Source: Lachnoclostridium sp.
GTDB taxonomy: Bacteria > Bacillota > Clostridia > Lachnospirales > Lachnospiraceae
DNA: 64,000 bases
Direction: 5' to 3'
NCBI GenBank assembly: GCA_023664665.1
Contig: JAMPEY010000001.1
Span: 100,624-164,623 of the forward strand
The notes beneath the pieces were generated by a model. That model made no database searches and was not told the origin of the DNA. It worked only from the letters and a program-made list of their open reading frames with translations. A program made the translations under genes and the position numbers. Of this stretch, positions 44,779 through 53,042 are shown in pieces. How positions within the stretch are numbered: position 1 is the first letter of the stretch; the number at the start of each line of letters is the position of its first letter.

Positions 44779-45129
44779 ATGGCAGTACAGCTTATCGCAG
44801 ATTTATATGATTGTTCGGAAATGATTGATGATGTGGAAGCCATACAGGCTGCCTCCCATAAAGCAATCAAATATGTGGGCGCACATATCGTGGAAGAATG
44901 CATCCATAAATTTGAACCGATAGGAATTACTTATTTTGCCATTATTTCCACATCGCATTTTTCCATACATACATGGCCGGAACACCGATATGCGGCAGTG
45001 GATATTTTTTCCTGTAAGGAGGAAGTGACGGATGGGATTGCGCAGATGCTGAAGGATTTATTCGGTGCGGGGCGCATCCGCTTTAGAACTATACGGCGTG
45101 ATGTCAAAGCATTGTCGGAAGGTGAGTGA
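44779..45129 (+). CDS. S-adenosylmethionine decarboxylase-like protein (SpeD/SpeH)
   Basis: About 116 residues, the small prokaryotic class 1B type. Canonical enzymes cut themselves between Glu and Ser in an E-S-H-x-x-I-H-T-W-P-E motif to make the pyruvoyl cofactor. Here the motif reads TSHFSIHTWPEHRYAAVDIFSC, so Ser59, His64 and Cys79 are kept but the residue before the serine is Thr58. It may still process and supply decarboxylated SAM to the aminopropyltransferase encoded at 46764-48269, or it may have drifted to another pyruvoyl reaction, as some SpeD relatives have. It is in a tight same-strand group with DUF4178, DUF350 and a spermidine-synthase-like protein. Confidence 0.82.
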   Translation: MAVQLIADLYDCSEMIDDVEAIQAASHKAIKYVGAHIVEECIHKFEPIGITYFAIISTSHFSIHTWPEHRYAAVDIFSCKEEVTDGIAQMLKDLFGAGRIRFRTIRRDVKALSEGE

Positions 45130-45144
45130 AGAAGGAGGCAGGAT

Positions 45145-46221
45145 ATGTTTTATGATGTGGGCACGCTGCTCAGTATAAACGGCTTGCCGGGAAAAGTGAT
45201 AGGGTATATCCAATACGAAAACACACAAGACCCCGGCAAATTCTGGACAGAATACCGGCTAAAAACACAAAGGGGAGAAGCGTGGCTTTCCTGTGATGAG
45301 TTTTATGACGAATATTCCGTTTCTTATCCTGCCAATGATGTAGGAGGGCGGATTGGCCCGGAATGGCATAAAGTGGATGAAGGGACCCAGATAGTCCGTT
45401 TCAGCAGCGGAGATGTGGATGTGGATCCCGGGGAGAGCGCTTCATTTATAGAATATGAGGATGCATCGGAGGATCATACGCTTTCCGTTGAGATTTGGAG
45501 TGACGGCACCGAATTTTCCAAGGGTGAGTACATTGAGAAAAGCGATATTGTGGAAACCGGATTTGAAGCGCCCGTTGTGAGAAAGACTTCAAATTTGACA
45601 GCTTTATATCTGGTTTTTGGTTTTGTTTTCGTATGGGTACTTGTGGGTATCGTTCTGCCCAATCTGAACACAGGCAAGAGTATTGCCAAATATGTGAAAA
45701 ATTCCGAAAAATATATATATGAAACTTCAATATCCGGCAGCGAAAAGCAGAAGGCATCGGTATATGCTTATCAGACATCGGCGACGACGGATGATGTGGC
45801 AAAGGATATTATTCAAGGCATTGAGGGAAATACCCGGTCGGTGATCCAGAAGGATGATACGGCGGACGAAGAGATTGCTATTTTGACCGATAAAGAATAC
45901 TGTCTTGTGTATCATCCGGAAAATGAAGGGCAGAAGGTATATGTTCAGGTATCGGGCAGAAAGTATAATTACACATCGGACAATGCCCCTTACCGAAGCT
46001 CGGCTGCCGGTACACTCTGGTATCGGAGCCATTATTACAGCGTGGGGTATGCTTCGGACTCTGTTTCTTATAAGGGTACGCCGTCGGCATATTCGATGTA
46101 TAACGGGACTACGATTCACAATATCGGCAACGGTTATTTTGACAGTTATTCCAGCTCCATAAGGCAGTCAAGCATAAACAGCCGCAAGTCTTCGAGCGGC
46201 GGATTGAGCAGCGGGAAATAG
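45145..46221 (+). CDS. DUF4178 membrane protein of the polyamine cluster
   Basis: About 358 residues. The N-terminal half is a beta-rich DUF4178-like domain (VGTLLSINGLPGKVIGYIQYE and LSCDEFYDEYSVSYPAND). A single membrane helix (LTALYLVFGFVFVWVLVGIVLP) lies near residues 153-174, and the rest is polar, ending in a Ser-rich tail (SYSSSIRQSSINSRKSSSGG). DUF4178 proteins are commonly found near SpeD-like, DUF350 and spermidine-synthase-like genes, but have no proven role. It starts 15 nt after the SpeD-like gene. The topology was estimated by eye. Confidence 0.78.
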   Translation: MFYDVGTLLSINGLPGKVIGYIQYENTQDPGKFWTEYRLKTQRGEAWLSCDEFYDEYSVSYPANDVGGRIGPEWHKVDEGTQIVRFSSGDVDVDPGESASFIEYEDASEDHTLSVEIWSDGTEFSKGEYIEKSDIVETGFEAPVVRKTSNLTALYLVFGFVFVWVLVGIVLPNLNTGKSIAKYVKNSEKYIYETSISGSEKQKASVYAYQTSATTDDVAKDIIQGIEGNTRSVIQKDDTADEEIAILTDKEYCLVYHPENEGQKVYVQVSGRKYNYTSDNAPYRSSAAGTLWYRSHYYSVGYASDSVSYKGTPSAYSMYNGTTIHNIGNGYFDSYSSSIRQSSINSRKSSSGGLSSGK

Positions 46222-46259
46222 GTTGTAAAAATCAATAAAGGATAAAAAGGAGAGAAATA

Positions 46260-46682
46260 ATGTTGACAATTATTATGGAAACAGCGGTTTATTTCTGTAT
46301 CGGACTGATTATGATGATGCTGGGTTATTGGGTGATAGATCTGGCGATTCCGGTTGATTTCCCTAAAGAAATCAACGAGGGGAACAAGGCGGTGGGCTGG
46401 GTGTCCGCGGGAATTTATGCGGGTCTCGGCTTTGTAATCCGCTCTGCGATCATATCGGACGGAGCCGCTGAAGCGATGGAGCTTCTGACAGGAGTGATTG
46501 ACACAGTGGTTTATGCGGTCATTGGTGTGGTGGTGTTCATATTGGCATATTTCTTAGTGGATCTTGTCAACAGAAAGTTTAACTTCGGCGTTGCGCTTAA
46601 GGAAAAGAATGAGGCGGCAGGCATTATGATATTTGGCATTTTTGTGGGAATTGCTTTTATTGTCAGCGGCGTGATCCAATGA
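46260..46682 (+). CDS. DUF350 (UPF0719) membrane protein
   Basis: About 140 residues with four hydrophobic helices in two similar halves: FCIGLIMMMLGYWVIDLAIP with KEINEGNKAVGWVSAGIYAG, then VVVFILAYFLVDLVNRK with LKEKNEAAGIMIFGIFVG. The repeated E-x-N-x-A-A/V-G pattern at the start of helices 2 and 4 is the DUF350 signature, known from Escherichia coli YjfL. Family members cluster with polyamine genes, which suggests a channel or membrane partner. AAGGAGAG precedes the ATG. Confidence 0.85.
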   Translation: MLTIIMETAVYFCIGLIMMMLGYWVIDLAIPVDFPKEINEGNKAVGWVSAGIYAGLGFVIRSAIISDGAAEAMELLTGVIDTVVYAVIGVVVFILAYFLVDLVNRKFNFGVALKEKNEAAGIMIFGIFVGIAFIVSGVIQ

Positions 46683-46700
46683 ACGCCTTAGCCTGTGTCT

Positions 46701-46720
46701 GCCTGACTGCAGTGTCAGGC
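46701..46720 (+). repeat. Perfect hairpin between DUF350 and spermidine-synthase-like genes
   Basis: GCCTGAC (46701-46707) and GTCAGGC (46714-46720) pair perfectly around a 6-nt loop. No T run follows, so this is a stabilising or regulatory hairpin rather than a terminator. Confidence 0.5.
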
Positions 46721-46763
46721 GGGAAAGCCCCCTGTATTGCTTTGAAAAGGAAAAATAGAAAAC

Positions 46764-48269
46764 ATGAGCAAGAAATACAGACTTCTGATGCTGACCACTC
46801 TGATTATATCAGGATGTTCCATGTGTTATGAGTTGATTATCAGTGCTGTGAGTTCCTATCTTCTGGGGAACAGTACCCTGCAGTATTCCATAACCATCGG
46901 GCTTTATATGGCGGCATTGGGACTTGGTTCCTATATCTCCAAATATTTCAAAAAAAATCTTTTTAATGTCTTTGTGACGATAGAACTTGGTATTGGCATA
47001 GCGGGGGGCATAAGCTCCCTGCTGCTTTTCTTATCCAATATTTATATTTCCAATTATGTGGTAGTGATGTATCTGGAAACCATACTGATCGGTGTTCTGG
47101 CAGGAGCGGAAATCCCGATTATGACAAGGATCATTGAGGCGGATGAGCAGAATTTGTCTGTGACATTGTCCTCCATATTTAGTTTTGATTACATCGGGGG
47201 GCTTTTGGGAGCCATTGCTTTTCCACTGCTTTTGCTGCCCAAGCTGGGATTTTTTTCCACTTCTTTTCTCTGCGGGCTGTTAAATATTACCGCGGCTATT
47301 TTGATTCTGCAGCGGTTTGGAGAACGGGTGGCGCATATCCGGCTTTACCGCGGGCTTGCCGCCTTGATTGCGGCAGGGATGATCATAGGGATGGTGTTTG
47401 CGGATAATATCTCAGAGAGCATAGAGGGCGGCTTGTACAGGGATCAGATTATTTTTATGGAACAGACCGAATATCAGAAGATTGTGGTTACAAAGCACCG
47501 GGATGATGTGCGGCTTTATATTGACGGGAACTGTCAGTTTTCCACAGCGGATGAATACCGCTATCACGAGGCGCTGGTGCATATTCCCATGAGCGAGCTG
47601 GACAGTCGTGAACGCGTGCTGATTCTGGGGGGAGGGGACGGTCTGGCGGTTCGGGAAGTCCTGAAATATGACGAGGTGAAAAGGATTGATTTAGTGGATT
47701 TGGATGCCGAGATGATTCGGATTTGCTCTACGAATCAAAATATTACTTCCATTAATCAAAATAGTCTGAAATCAGACAAGCTGACTGTTTACAATATGGA
47801 TGCCTATGAGTATCTGGAGAAATCTGAGGAAGCATATGATTTAATCATTGTGGATTTGCCGGATCCAAACAGCGAGTCCCTGAACAAGCTGTATTCCAAT
47901 GTATTTTACAGGATGTGTAAAAACCATCTGACACAGGAAGGAGTGATGGCGGTGCAGTCCACCAGCCCCTATTATGCGGCAAAGGCATTCTGGTGTATCA
48001 ATAAAACCATCGCAAGCGAAGGCATGTATGTAAAAGCCTATCATCTGCAGGTTCCCGCATTCGGGGACTGGGGATTTAATATGGCAGGTAGGAGAGAACT
48101 TGCGGAAGAGTTGGATTTTGATGTGGAAACAAGGTATCTTACCAATGAAAATGTGTCCGCTCTCTTTAAATTCGGAAAAGACGAGATAGATTATGATGTG
48201 GAAATCAACCGCCTTACAAAGCCGGTTTTAATGGAATATTATAACAGGGCGGTGGAATTTTGGAATTAA
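46764..48269 (+). CDS. Membrane-embedded spermidine synthase-like aminopropyltransferase
   Basis: About 501 residues. The first 210 contain seven or so membrane helices (start LLMLTTLIISGCSMCYELIISAVSSYLLG). The C-terminal half is a spermidine synthase fold. QKIVVTKHRDDVRLYIDGNCQFSTADEYRYHEALVHIPM is the substrate-binding N-terminal strand, and ILGGGDGLAVREVLKYDEVKRIDLVDLD is the SAM-type nucleotide-binding loop. Acidic residues typical of the active site are in DLPDPNSESLNKLYS. Such fused proteins are widespread but poorly studied; the acceptor amine may be membrane-linked. It is last in the cluster with SpeD, DUF4178 and DUF350. Confidence 0.88.
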   Translation: MSKKYRLLMLTTLIISGCSMCYELIISAVSSYLLGNSTLQYSITIGLYMAALGLGSYISKYFKKNLFNVFVTIELGIGIAGGISSLLLFLSNIYISNYVVVMYLETILIGVLAGAEIPIMTRIIEADEQNLSVTLSSIFSFDYIGGLLGAIAFPLLLLPKLGFFSTSFLCGLLNITAAILILQRFGERVAHIRLYRGLAALIAAGMIIGMVFADNISESIEGGLYRDQIIFMEQTEYQKIVVTKHRDDVRLYIDGNCQFSTADEYRYHEALVHIPMSELDSRERVLILGGGDGLAVREVLKYDEVKRIDLVDLDAEMIRICSTNQNITSINQNSLKSDKLTVYNMDAYEYLEKSEEAYDLIIVDLPDPNSESLNKLYSNVFYRMCKNHLTQEGVMAVQSTSPYYAAKAFWCINKTIASEGMYVKAYHLQVPAFGDWGFNMAGRRELAEELDFDVETRYLTNENVSALFKFGKDEIDYDVEINRLTKPVLMEYYNRAVEFWN

Positions 48270-48303
48270 CAGCTTTACCTTTCACATTTTTTCAAAAAAG
48301 CAG

Positions 48304-48331
48304 TTGACGAATTTCAAATATATGGTATAAT
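48304..48331 (+). promoter_or_regulatory. Sigma-A promoter of rpsU
   Basis: TTGACG (48304-48309), 16 nt, extended -10 TGG-TATAAT (48326-48331). The leader of about 75 nt contains CAGTC (48374-48378)/GACTG (about 48391-48395), which can form a hairpin just before the ribosome site GGGAGG. Confidence 0.8.
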
Positions 48332-48415
48332 GTGATATGTGCATAGAAAAGATGCATAAAAGAATAACCCAATCAGTCATGTACTAGAGGGACTGAAGGG
48401 AGGTCGGGTGCAGAG

Positions 48416-48592
48416 ATGTCGAATGTAATCGTAAAAGAGAACGAAACTTTGGACAGCGCGTTGCGCCGCTTCAAGAGAAGCTGTGCAAAAGCTGGTATTC
48501 AACAGGAAATTCGTAAGAGAGAGCATTACGAGAAGCCTAGCGTAAAGCGCAAAAAGAAGTCTGAAGCAGCAAGAAAGCGGAAATATAACTAA
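48416..48592 (+). CDS. rpsU: Ribosomal protein bS21
   Basis: 58 residues beginning [20 protein letters not shown] and ending in the basic helix [15 protein letters not shown], the unmistakable bS21 pattern. It binds the 16S rRNA 3' domain near the mRNA exit and helps initiation. GGGAGG lies upstream, with a strong sigma-A promoter at 48304. It has its own hairpin terminator downstream. Confidence 0.97.
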   Translation: MSNVIVKENETLDSALRRFKRSCAKAGIQQEIRKREHYEKPSVKRKKKSEAARKRKYN

Positions 48593-48600
48593 AATGAGGC

Positions 48601-48634
48601 AAAGTCCTTGACCGTCCGGGTTTAAGGACTTTAC
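48601..48634 (+). terminator. Terminator after rpsU
   Basis: AAAGTCCTT (48601-48609) pairs perfectly with AAGGACTTT (48624-48632) around a 14-nt loop, with T residues at the end of the 3' arm. The T run is short, so some read-through into the next gene is likely. Confidence 0.6.
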
Positions 48635-48661
48635 TTAGTTCATCATATGAGGATGGAGAAA

Positions 48662-49267
48662 ATGTGGACAAAAGAGATGTTCGGAACGGATGTTTATCAT
48701 CTGGTAGCGGCCTTTGTGATATATAGCATTCTGGGCTGGCTGGTGGAATCCATTTATATGTCTTTCTGCAACCGTAAAATTACAAACAGGGGATTTGGCA
48801 GAGGACCGTTCTGCCCGATTTATGGTTTTGGCGCAGTAATCGGATACTTGGTGCTCAGTCCTTTCAAAGGTCACTATGTGGCGATTTATCTGATAGGTGC
48901 AGTCCTTGCTACAATTTTTGAGTATCTGGTAGGCCGGAGCATGATTTATGTTTTAGGTGAGCTTTGGTGGGATTATAATGAAAAGCCCTTTAATTATCAG
49001 GGAATCATATGTTTGGAAAGCACAATCGCATGGGGATTTTATGCTATTGGCGTAGTACAATTTGTACATGAAAGGATTTATCGCCTGATTGATAAGTTCA
49101 GTGTCAGTACGGGCATTTGTCTGTTAGAGATTATTCTGATTGCCGTGGCTGTGGACTATACAATTCGCTTGATTCAGGTTTTTGATATTGATGTGAGGAG
49201 CAATGTAAGAGAAAAAAGAGACCGGATTGTGGAGAGATGTCAGGCCTTTATTGCAAGATGGTATTGA
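48662..49267 (+). CDS. Putative ABC-transporter-type membrane protein (CmpB family)
   Basis: About 201 residues with five predicted membrane helices. LVAAFVIYSILGWLVESIYMSF...NRGFGRGPFCPIYGFGA is the signature of the ABC_trans_CmpB (formerly DUF1113) family, followed by FEYLVGRSMIYVLGELWWDYNEKPFNYQGIICLES. The name implies transport, but no biochemical role is proven. A charged cytoplasmic tail follows the last helix. The start is ATG 48662 (GGAG upstream); in-frame ATGs at 48647 and 48653 are alternatives. Confidence 0.85.
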   Translation: MWTKEMFGTDVYHLVAAFVIYSILGWLVESIYMSFCNRKITNRGFGRGPFCPIYGFGAVIGYLVLSPFKGHYVAIYLIGAVLATIFEYLVGRSMIYVLGELWWDYNEKPFNYQGIICLESTIAWGFYAIGVVQFVHERIYRLIDKFSVSTGICLLEIILIAVAVDYTIRLIQVFDIDVRSNVREKRDRIVERCQAFIARWY

Positions 49268-49418
49268 GCCTGTTATGCTGTAAGGGTCAGGCCGTTTCGG
49301 GTTTTGGCTCGTTGCCCGCAAAATAAATCATGTATATTGTTTTACTTATAGGCATATTAAATGTCATACTTCCATATTCTGTAATAGAGAAAGAGCATGG
49401 GAGTGTGGCATTTTCTAT

Positions 49419-50594
49419 ATGAAATTTGTTAAGAGAACAGGAGCTTTTCTGTGCAGTGTACTGCTGTGTGTTACAATGCTGTCCGGGAATGTGCTGCCCG
49501 TAAAAGCCGAAATGGGCATTACTTCGCCGTCGGTGATTTTGATTGAGGCGTCCACGGGACAGGTTATTTATGAGCAGGATGCTTCCCAGAGGCGCAGCCC
49601 TGCAAGCATTACTAAAATTATGACCCTGCTTTTGACCTTTGAAAAGCTAAAGGCAGGCAATATCAAATTGGATGATAAGGTTTTGGTCAGTGAACACGCC
49701 AGTTCTATGGGAGGCTCACAGGTTTTTTTGGCGGAAGGAGAGATTCAGACGCTGGATACCATGATAAAGTGTATTGCGGTAGCCTCGGGCAATGATGCCA
49801 GTGTGGCTGTGGCGGAGCATATTGCAGGCAGCGAGGACGCTTTTGTGGAGCTGATGAACAAGAAAGCCGCAGAGCTTGGTATGGAAGATACTCATTTTGA
49901 GGACTGCTGCGGACTGACCGATTCGGATAATCACTACTCATCCGCCAAGGATGTGGCAATCATGTCAAGGGAGCTGACCACTAAATATCCGGAAGTATTT
50001 CAGTATAGCCAGATATGGATGGAGGACATTACCCATGAGACCAGACAGGGAAGCAGCATATTTACCTTAAACAGCACCAACAAGCTTTTGAAGCAGTATC
50101 AATGGGCCACAGGGTTAAAGACGGGTTCCACCAGTAAGGCGAAATTCTGTCTTTCCGCTACCGCCAGCAAGGATGGTATTGATTTGATTGCTGTGGTGAT
50201 GGGGGCGCCGGACACGAAAACCCGGTTTGGTGATGCGCAGGCGCTGTTAAATTATGGTTTCAGCGTATGCAGGCTTTACATAGACGATAATACGGAGGCG
50301 TTGAGTCCGCTGAAGGTGGAAGGCGGCGTGGAGGAACAGGTTCCTGTCAGGTATGCGGGAGAGTTCCGATATCTGGATATTCAGGGAAGCAGTCTGGAAC
50401 AGGTGGAGAAGGTTGTGGAGCTGCCGGAAGCGGTGGAAGCTCCCATCAGTGAAGGCATGGAAGCCGGAAAGGCGCATTATCTGTTAAACGGAGTGGAAAT
50501 CGGAAATACCCCTATTTTGTATGCCGGAAGCGTGGAGAGAGCGGTTTACCGTGATTATCTGAAAAAGGTCTGGGGATATTTTTTGGTGGATTAA
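49419..50594 (+). CDS. dacF: D-alanyl-D-alanine carboxypeptidase (PBP5/DacF family)
   Basis: About 391 residues. A signal peptide (residues about 1-30) precedes the penicillin-binding domain. The active serine is Ser63 in SPASITKIMT (S-x-x-K), the second motif is SGN in VASGNDAS and the third is KTGS in GLKTGSTSKAKF. The C-terminal domain (PVRYAGEFRYLDIQGSSLEQVE) is the beta-rich PBP5_C type. It trims the terminal D-Ala from peptidoglycan stem peptides outside the membrane. The ribosome site is weak and far (GGGAG, 15 nt). Confidence 0.92.
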   Translation: MKFVKRTGAFLCSVLLCVTMLSGNVLPVKAEMGITSPSVILIEASTGQVIYEQDASQRRSPASITKIMTLLLTFEKLKAGNIKLDDKVLVSEHASSMGGSQVFLAEGEIQTLDTMIKCIAVASGNDASVAVAEHIAGSEDAFVELMNKKAAELGMEDTHFEDCCGLTDSDNHYSSAKDVAIMSRELTTKYPEVFQYSQIWMEDITHETRQGSSIFTLNSTNKLLKQYQWATGLKTGSTSKAKFCLSATASKDGIDLIAVVMGAPDTKTRFGDAQALLNYGFSVCRLYIDDNTEALSPLKVEGGVEEQVPVRYAGEFRYLDIQGSSLEQVEKVVELPEAVEAPISEGMEAGKAHYLLNGVEIGNTPILYAGSVERAVYRDYLKKVWGYFLVD

Positions 50595-50598
50595 TTTG

Positions 50599-50619
50599 AG
50601 ATTCCGCTCCGCGGAATCT
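50599..50619 (+). repeat. Perfect hairpin between dacF and the phosphoesterase gene
   Basis: AGATTCCGC-TCC-GCGGAATCT, a 9-bp stem, with TTGGGGG after it. There are few T residues, so it is not a good terminator. The small GC-centred form resembles the short hairpins before hsp70 and alaS. Confidence 0.55.
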
Positions 50620-50649
50620 TGGGGGTTAGTGTGAATACAAGGAGAGACT

Positions 50650-51507
50650 ATGTGGGATATACTGTTTGCGATAGCAGGCGCTATTTTTATAGTGCTCATA
50701 TGGATTATCTTATATGATAGCAACCGTTTTGTTATCAACCGCTATGAAATTACGGATAAAAGGATAAAGAAGGACTGCCGGATAGTCATGCTGGCAGACC
50801 TTCATAACAAGTGTTATGGGAAAAATAACGAGAGGTTGTTATCGGCAATCAGAGAGTGCAGACCGGATTTTATCGTGGCAGCGGGGGATATTCCCACGGC
50901 AAAGCCGAAAAAAAGTCTGGATGTGGCGGTCAGCCTTATGGAAGAACTGGCAAAAGAATATCCCATATATTACGGCAACGGGAATCACGAACATCGTATG
51001 AAGCTGTATCCGCAGACCTATGGGGACATGGCGGAGAAATATGAGGAAGCGTTAAAAAAATGCGGTATTAACCGATTGGTAAACGAACATATCGTGCTTG
51101 CGGAGTATGGCATTGTGATTTACGGCTCGGAAATTAACAGGTGTTATTATAAGCGCTTTCACCGTCAGTCCATGGACGAGGGCTATCTGGAAAGCATTCT
51201 CGGCAAATGTCCGGATGGGCAGTATGGCATATTGATTGCCCATAATCCGGACTATTTTGAGCAGTATGCGGCATGGGGGGCGGATTTGGTGTTTTCCGGA
51301 CATGTTCACGGGGGCATCGTAAGAATCCCGTTTTTGAAAAAGGGCGTGGCATCCCCTGCATTTCGCCTGTTTCCTGAGTATTCCGGCGGCATGTATAAAA
51401 AGGACAAGTCCACCATGATACTCAGCAGGGGGCTTGGCATGCACACCATTCCCATCCGCCTGTTTAATCCGGGGGAGGTATCGGTGGTGGAGTTAAAGGG
51501 GGAATAG
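50650..51507 (+). CDS. Membrane-anchored metallophosphoesterase
   Basis: About 285 residues. An N-terminal helix (ILFAIAGAIFIVLIWIILY) anchors a calcineurin-like domain. Metal ligands are visible in order: MLADLHNKCYG, VAAGDIPTA, YGNGNHEHRM, IAHNPDYF and FSGHVHGG. YkuE-like proteins of this type act on small phosphate esters, UDP-linked lipids or cyclic nucleotides; the substrate is unknown here. ATG 50650 has AGGAGAG upstream. It lies between two peptidoglycan carboxypeptidase regions. Confidence 0.9.
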   Translation: MWDILFAIAGAIFIVLIWIILYDSNRFVINRYEITDKRIKKDCRIVMLADLHNKCYGKNNERLLSAIRECRPDFIVAAGDIPTAKPKKSLDVAVSLMEELAKEYPIYYGNGNHEHRMKLYPQTYGDMAEKYEEALKKCGINRLVNEHIVLAEYGIVIYGSEINRCYYKRFHRQSMDEGYLESILGKCPDGQYGILIAHNPDYFEQYAAWGADLVFSGHVHGGIVRIPFLKKGVASPAFRLFPEYSGGMYKKDKSTMILSRGLGMHTIPIRLFNPGEVSVVELKGE

Positions 51508-51513
51508 ATGGAA

Positions 51514-51587
51514 CCGAAATTTCGGTCGAAGTTTCGGTCGAAGTTTCCCACATTCAATTTGCATTTCTTAAAAAAAACTGCTATAAT
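51514..51587 (+). promoter_or_regulatory. scpAB promoter with upstream 12-bp direct repeats
   Basis: TTGCAT (51559-51564), 17 nt, TATAAT (51582-51587). Immediately upstream are the palindrome CCGAAATTTCGG (51514-51525) and two tandem copies of TTTCGGTCGAAG (51520-51531, 51532-51543) plus a partial third. The leader downstream can form GGGCG/CGCCC. Confidence 0.7.
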
Positions 51588-51659
51588 ACCTTTCGTGCGG
51601 TTAAAAGGGCGGCTGCATAAGCGCCCTAAGCCGCAGGCTGTAGAAAGGGTAGGTTTCAT

Positions 51660-52406
51660 ATGGCGATACCGGTAAAGCTGGAAGCGTTTGAAGGTCCCTT
51701 GGATCTTCTGCTCCACCTGATTGAAAAAAATAAAATAGATATTTACGATATCCCCATTGTGGAAATCACGGCACAGTATCTTGATTATATCAAGCAGATG
51801 CAGGAGCGGGACATGAATATCATGAGCGAGTTTCTGGTGATGGCGGCAACTCTGGTGGATATCAAGTGCAAGATGCTCCTGCCCAGAGAAGTGAACGAGG
51901 AGGGGGAGGAAGAGGACCCCAGAGCGGAGCTGGTTCAGAAACTTTTGGAGTATAAGCTATACAAATATATGTCTTTTGAACTGCGGGACAGGCAGGTGGA
52001 TGCGGCAAGGAATCTTTACAGACAGCAGCATCTGCCCAAGGAAGTGGAGGCATACCGCCAGCCCATCGATTATAAAGAATTAATCGGGGATATGAATTTA
52101 AGTAAGCTTCAGGATATCTTTAAGTCCATTGTGAGGAAGCAGGAGGACAAGATTGACCCCATCCGGAGCAAATACGGCAATATCGAGAAAGAAGAGATTG
52201 ACATGGAGGTCAAAACGCTCTATGTGGCGGCATACGCCAGAGAGCACAAAATCTTTAGCTTCCGTAAGCTGCTGGAGAAGCAAAAAAACAAAATGGAAAT
52301 TATTGTGACTTTTCTGATAATTCTGGAACTGATGAAAACGGGAGAAATCGTTATCAGTCAGGAAGAAATTTTTGACGACATTATGATTACGTCAAATGTG
52401 GCGTAA
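51660..52406 (+). CDS. scpA: Segregation and condensation protein A
   Basis: About 248 residues. The N-terminal Smc-binding region is the canonical KLEAFEGPLDLLLHLIEKNKIDIYDIPI, with DYIKQMQERDMNIMSEFLVMAATLVDIKCKMLLP. The C-terminal winged helix (MEIIVTFLIILELMKTGEIVISQEEIFDDIMI) binds the Smc head. It is the kleisin subunit of bacterial condensin. It lies 17 nt upstream of scpB. Confidence 0.96.
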   Translation: MAIPVKLEAFEGPLDLLLHLIEKNKIDIYDIPIVEITAQYLDYIKQMQERDMNIMSEFLVMAATLVDIKCKMLLPREVNEEGEEEDPRAELVQKLLEYKLYKYMSFELRDRQVDAARNLYRQQHLPKEVEAYRQPIDYKELIGDMNLSKLQDIFKSIVRKQEDKIDPIRSKYGNIEKEEIDMEVKTLYVAAYAREHKIFSFRKLLEKQKNKMEIIVTFLIILELMKTGEIVISQEEIFDDIMITSNVA

Positions 52407-52423
52407 AGGAAAGGAATGCAAAA

Positions 52424-52993
52424 ATGGACAGGACGAAAGCAGAGGCAGTGTTGGAGGCGGTGCTGTTTACCATGGGCGAGTCCGTGGAGGTGGGCAGGCT
52501 TGCAGCCGTAATCGAAGAGGATGTAAAGACCACAAAGCAGCTCCTTGCCGAGATGTCGGAGCGTTATGAGAAAGAGGACAGGGGCATTACCCTGACATGG
52601 TTTGACAATGCCGTGCAGCTTTGTACCAAGGCGGATATGTACGAGTATCTGATTAAGATTGCCAAGGCGCCCAGAAAGATGACCCTTACGGACACGGTGC
52701 TGGAGACTCTTTCCATTATTGCATACAAGCAGCCCGTGACCCGGATTGAAGTGGAAAGCGTGCGGGGAGTGAGCTGTGACCACGCCATCAATAAGCTTCT
52801 GGAATATGACCTGATTACGGAGCTTGGGCGGCTGGACGCTCCGGGGAGACCCCTTTTGTTCGGCACTACAGAGCAGTTTCTGCGCTGCTTTGGGGTAAAG
52901 AGTCTGGAAGAACTGCCAAAGGTGAATCCGGTTCAGGTGGAGGAATTTAAACAACAGGCAGAGGAAGAGATCCAGCTTCAGCTTGATGTATAG
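52424..52993 (+). CDS. scpB: Segregation and condensation protein B
   Basis: About 189 residues in two winged-helix domains. Conserved blocks are AVLEAVLFTMGESVEVGRLA, MTLTDTVLETLSIIAYKQPVTRIEVESVRGVSCDHAINKLLEYDLITELGRLDAPGRPLLFGTTEQFLRCFG. It dimerises and binds the middle of ScpA in the Smc complex. Same-strand coupling with scpA is normal for Firmicutes. Confidence 0.96.
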   Translation: MDRTKAEAVLEAVLFTMGESVEVGRLAAVIEEDVKTTKQLLAEMSERYEKEDRGITLTWFDNAVQLCTKADMYEYLIKIAKAPRKMTLTDTVLETLSIIAYKQPVTRIEVESVRGVSCDHAINKLLEYDLITELGRLDAPGRPLLFGTTEQFLRCFGVKSLEELPKVNPVQVEEFKQQAEEEIQLQLDV

Positions 52994-53042
52994 TTTTTAT
53001 GATAATTACCTTAAGAGCCTCATATATTGTTAAAAAGCCGGG

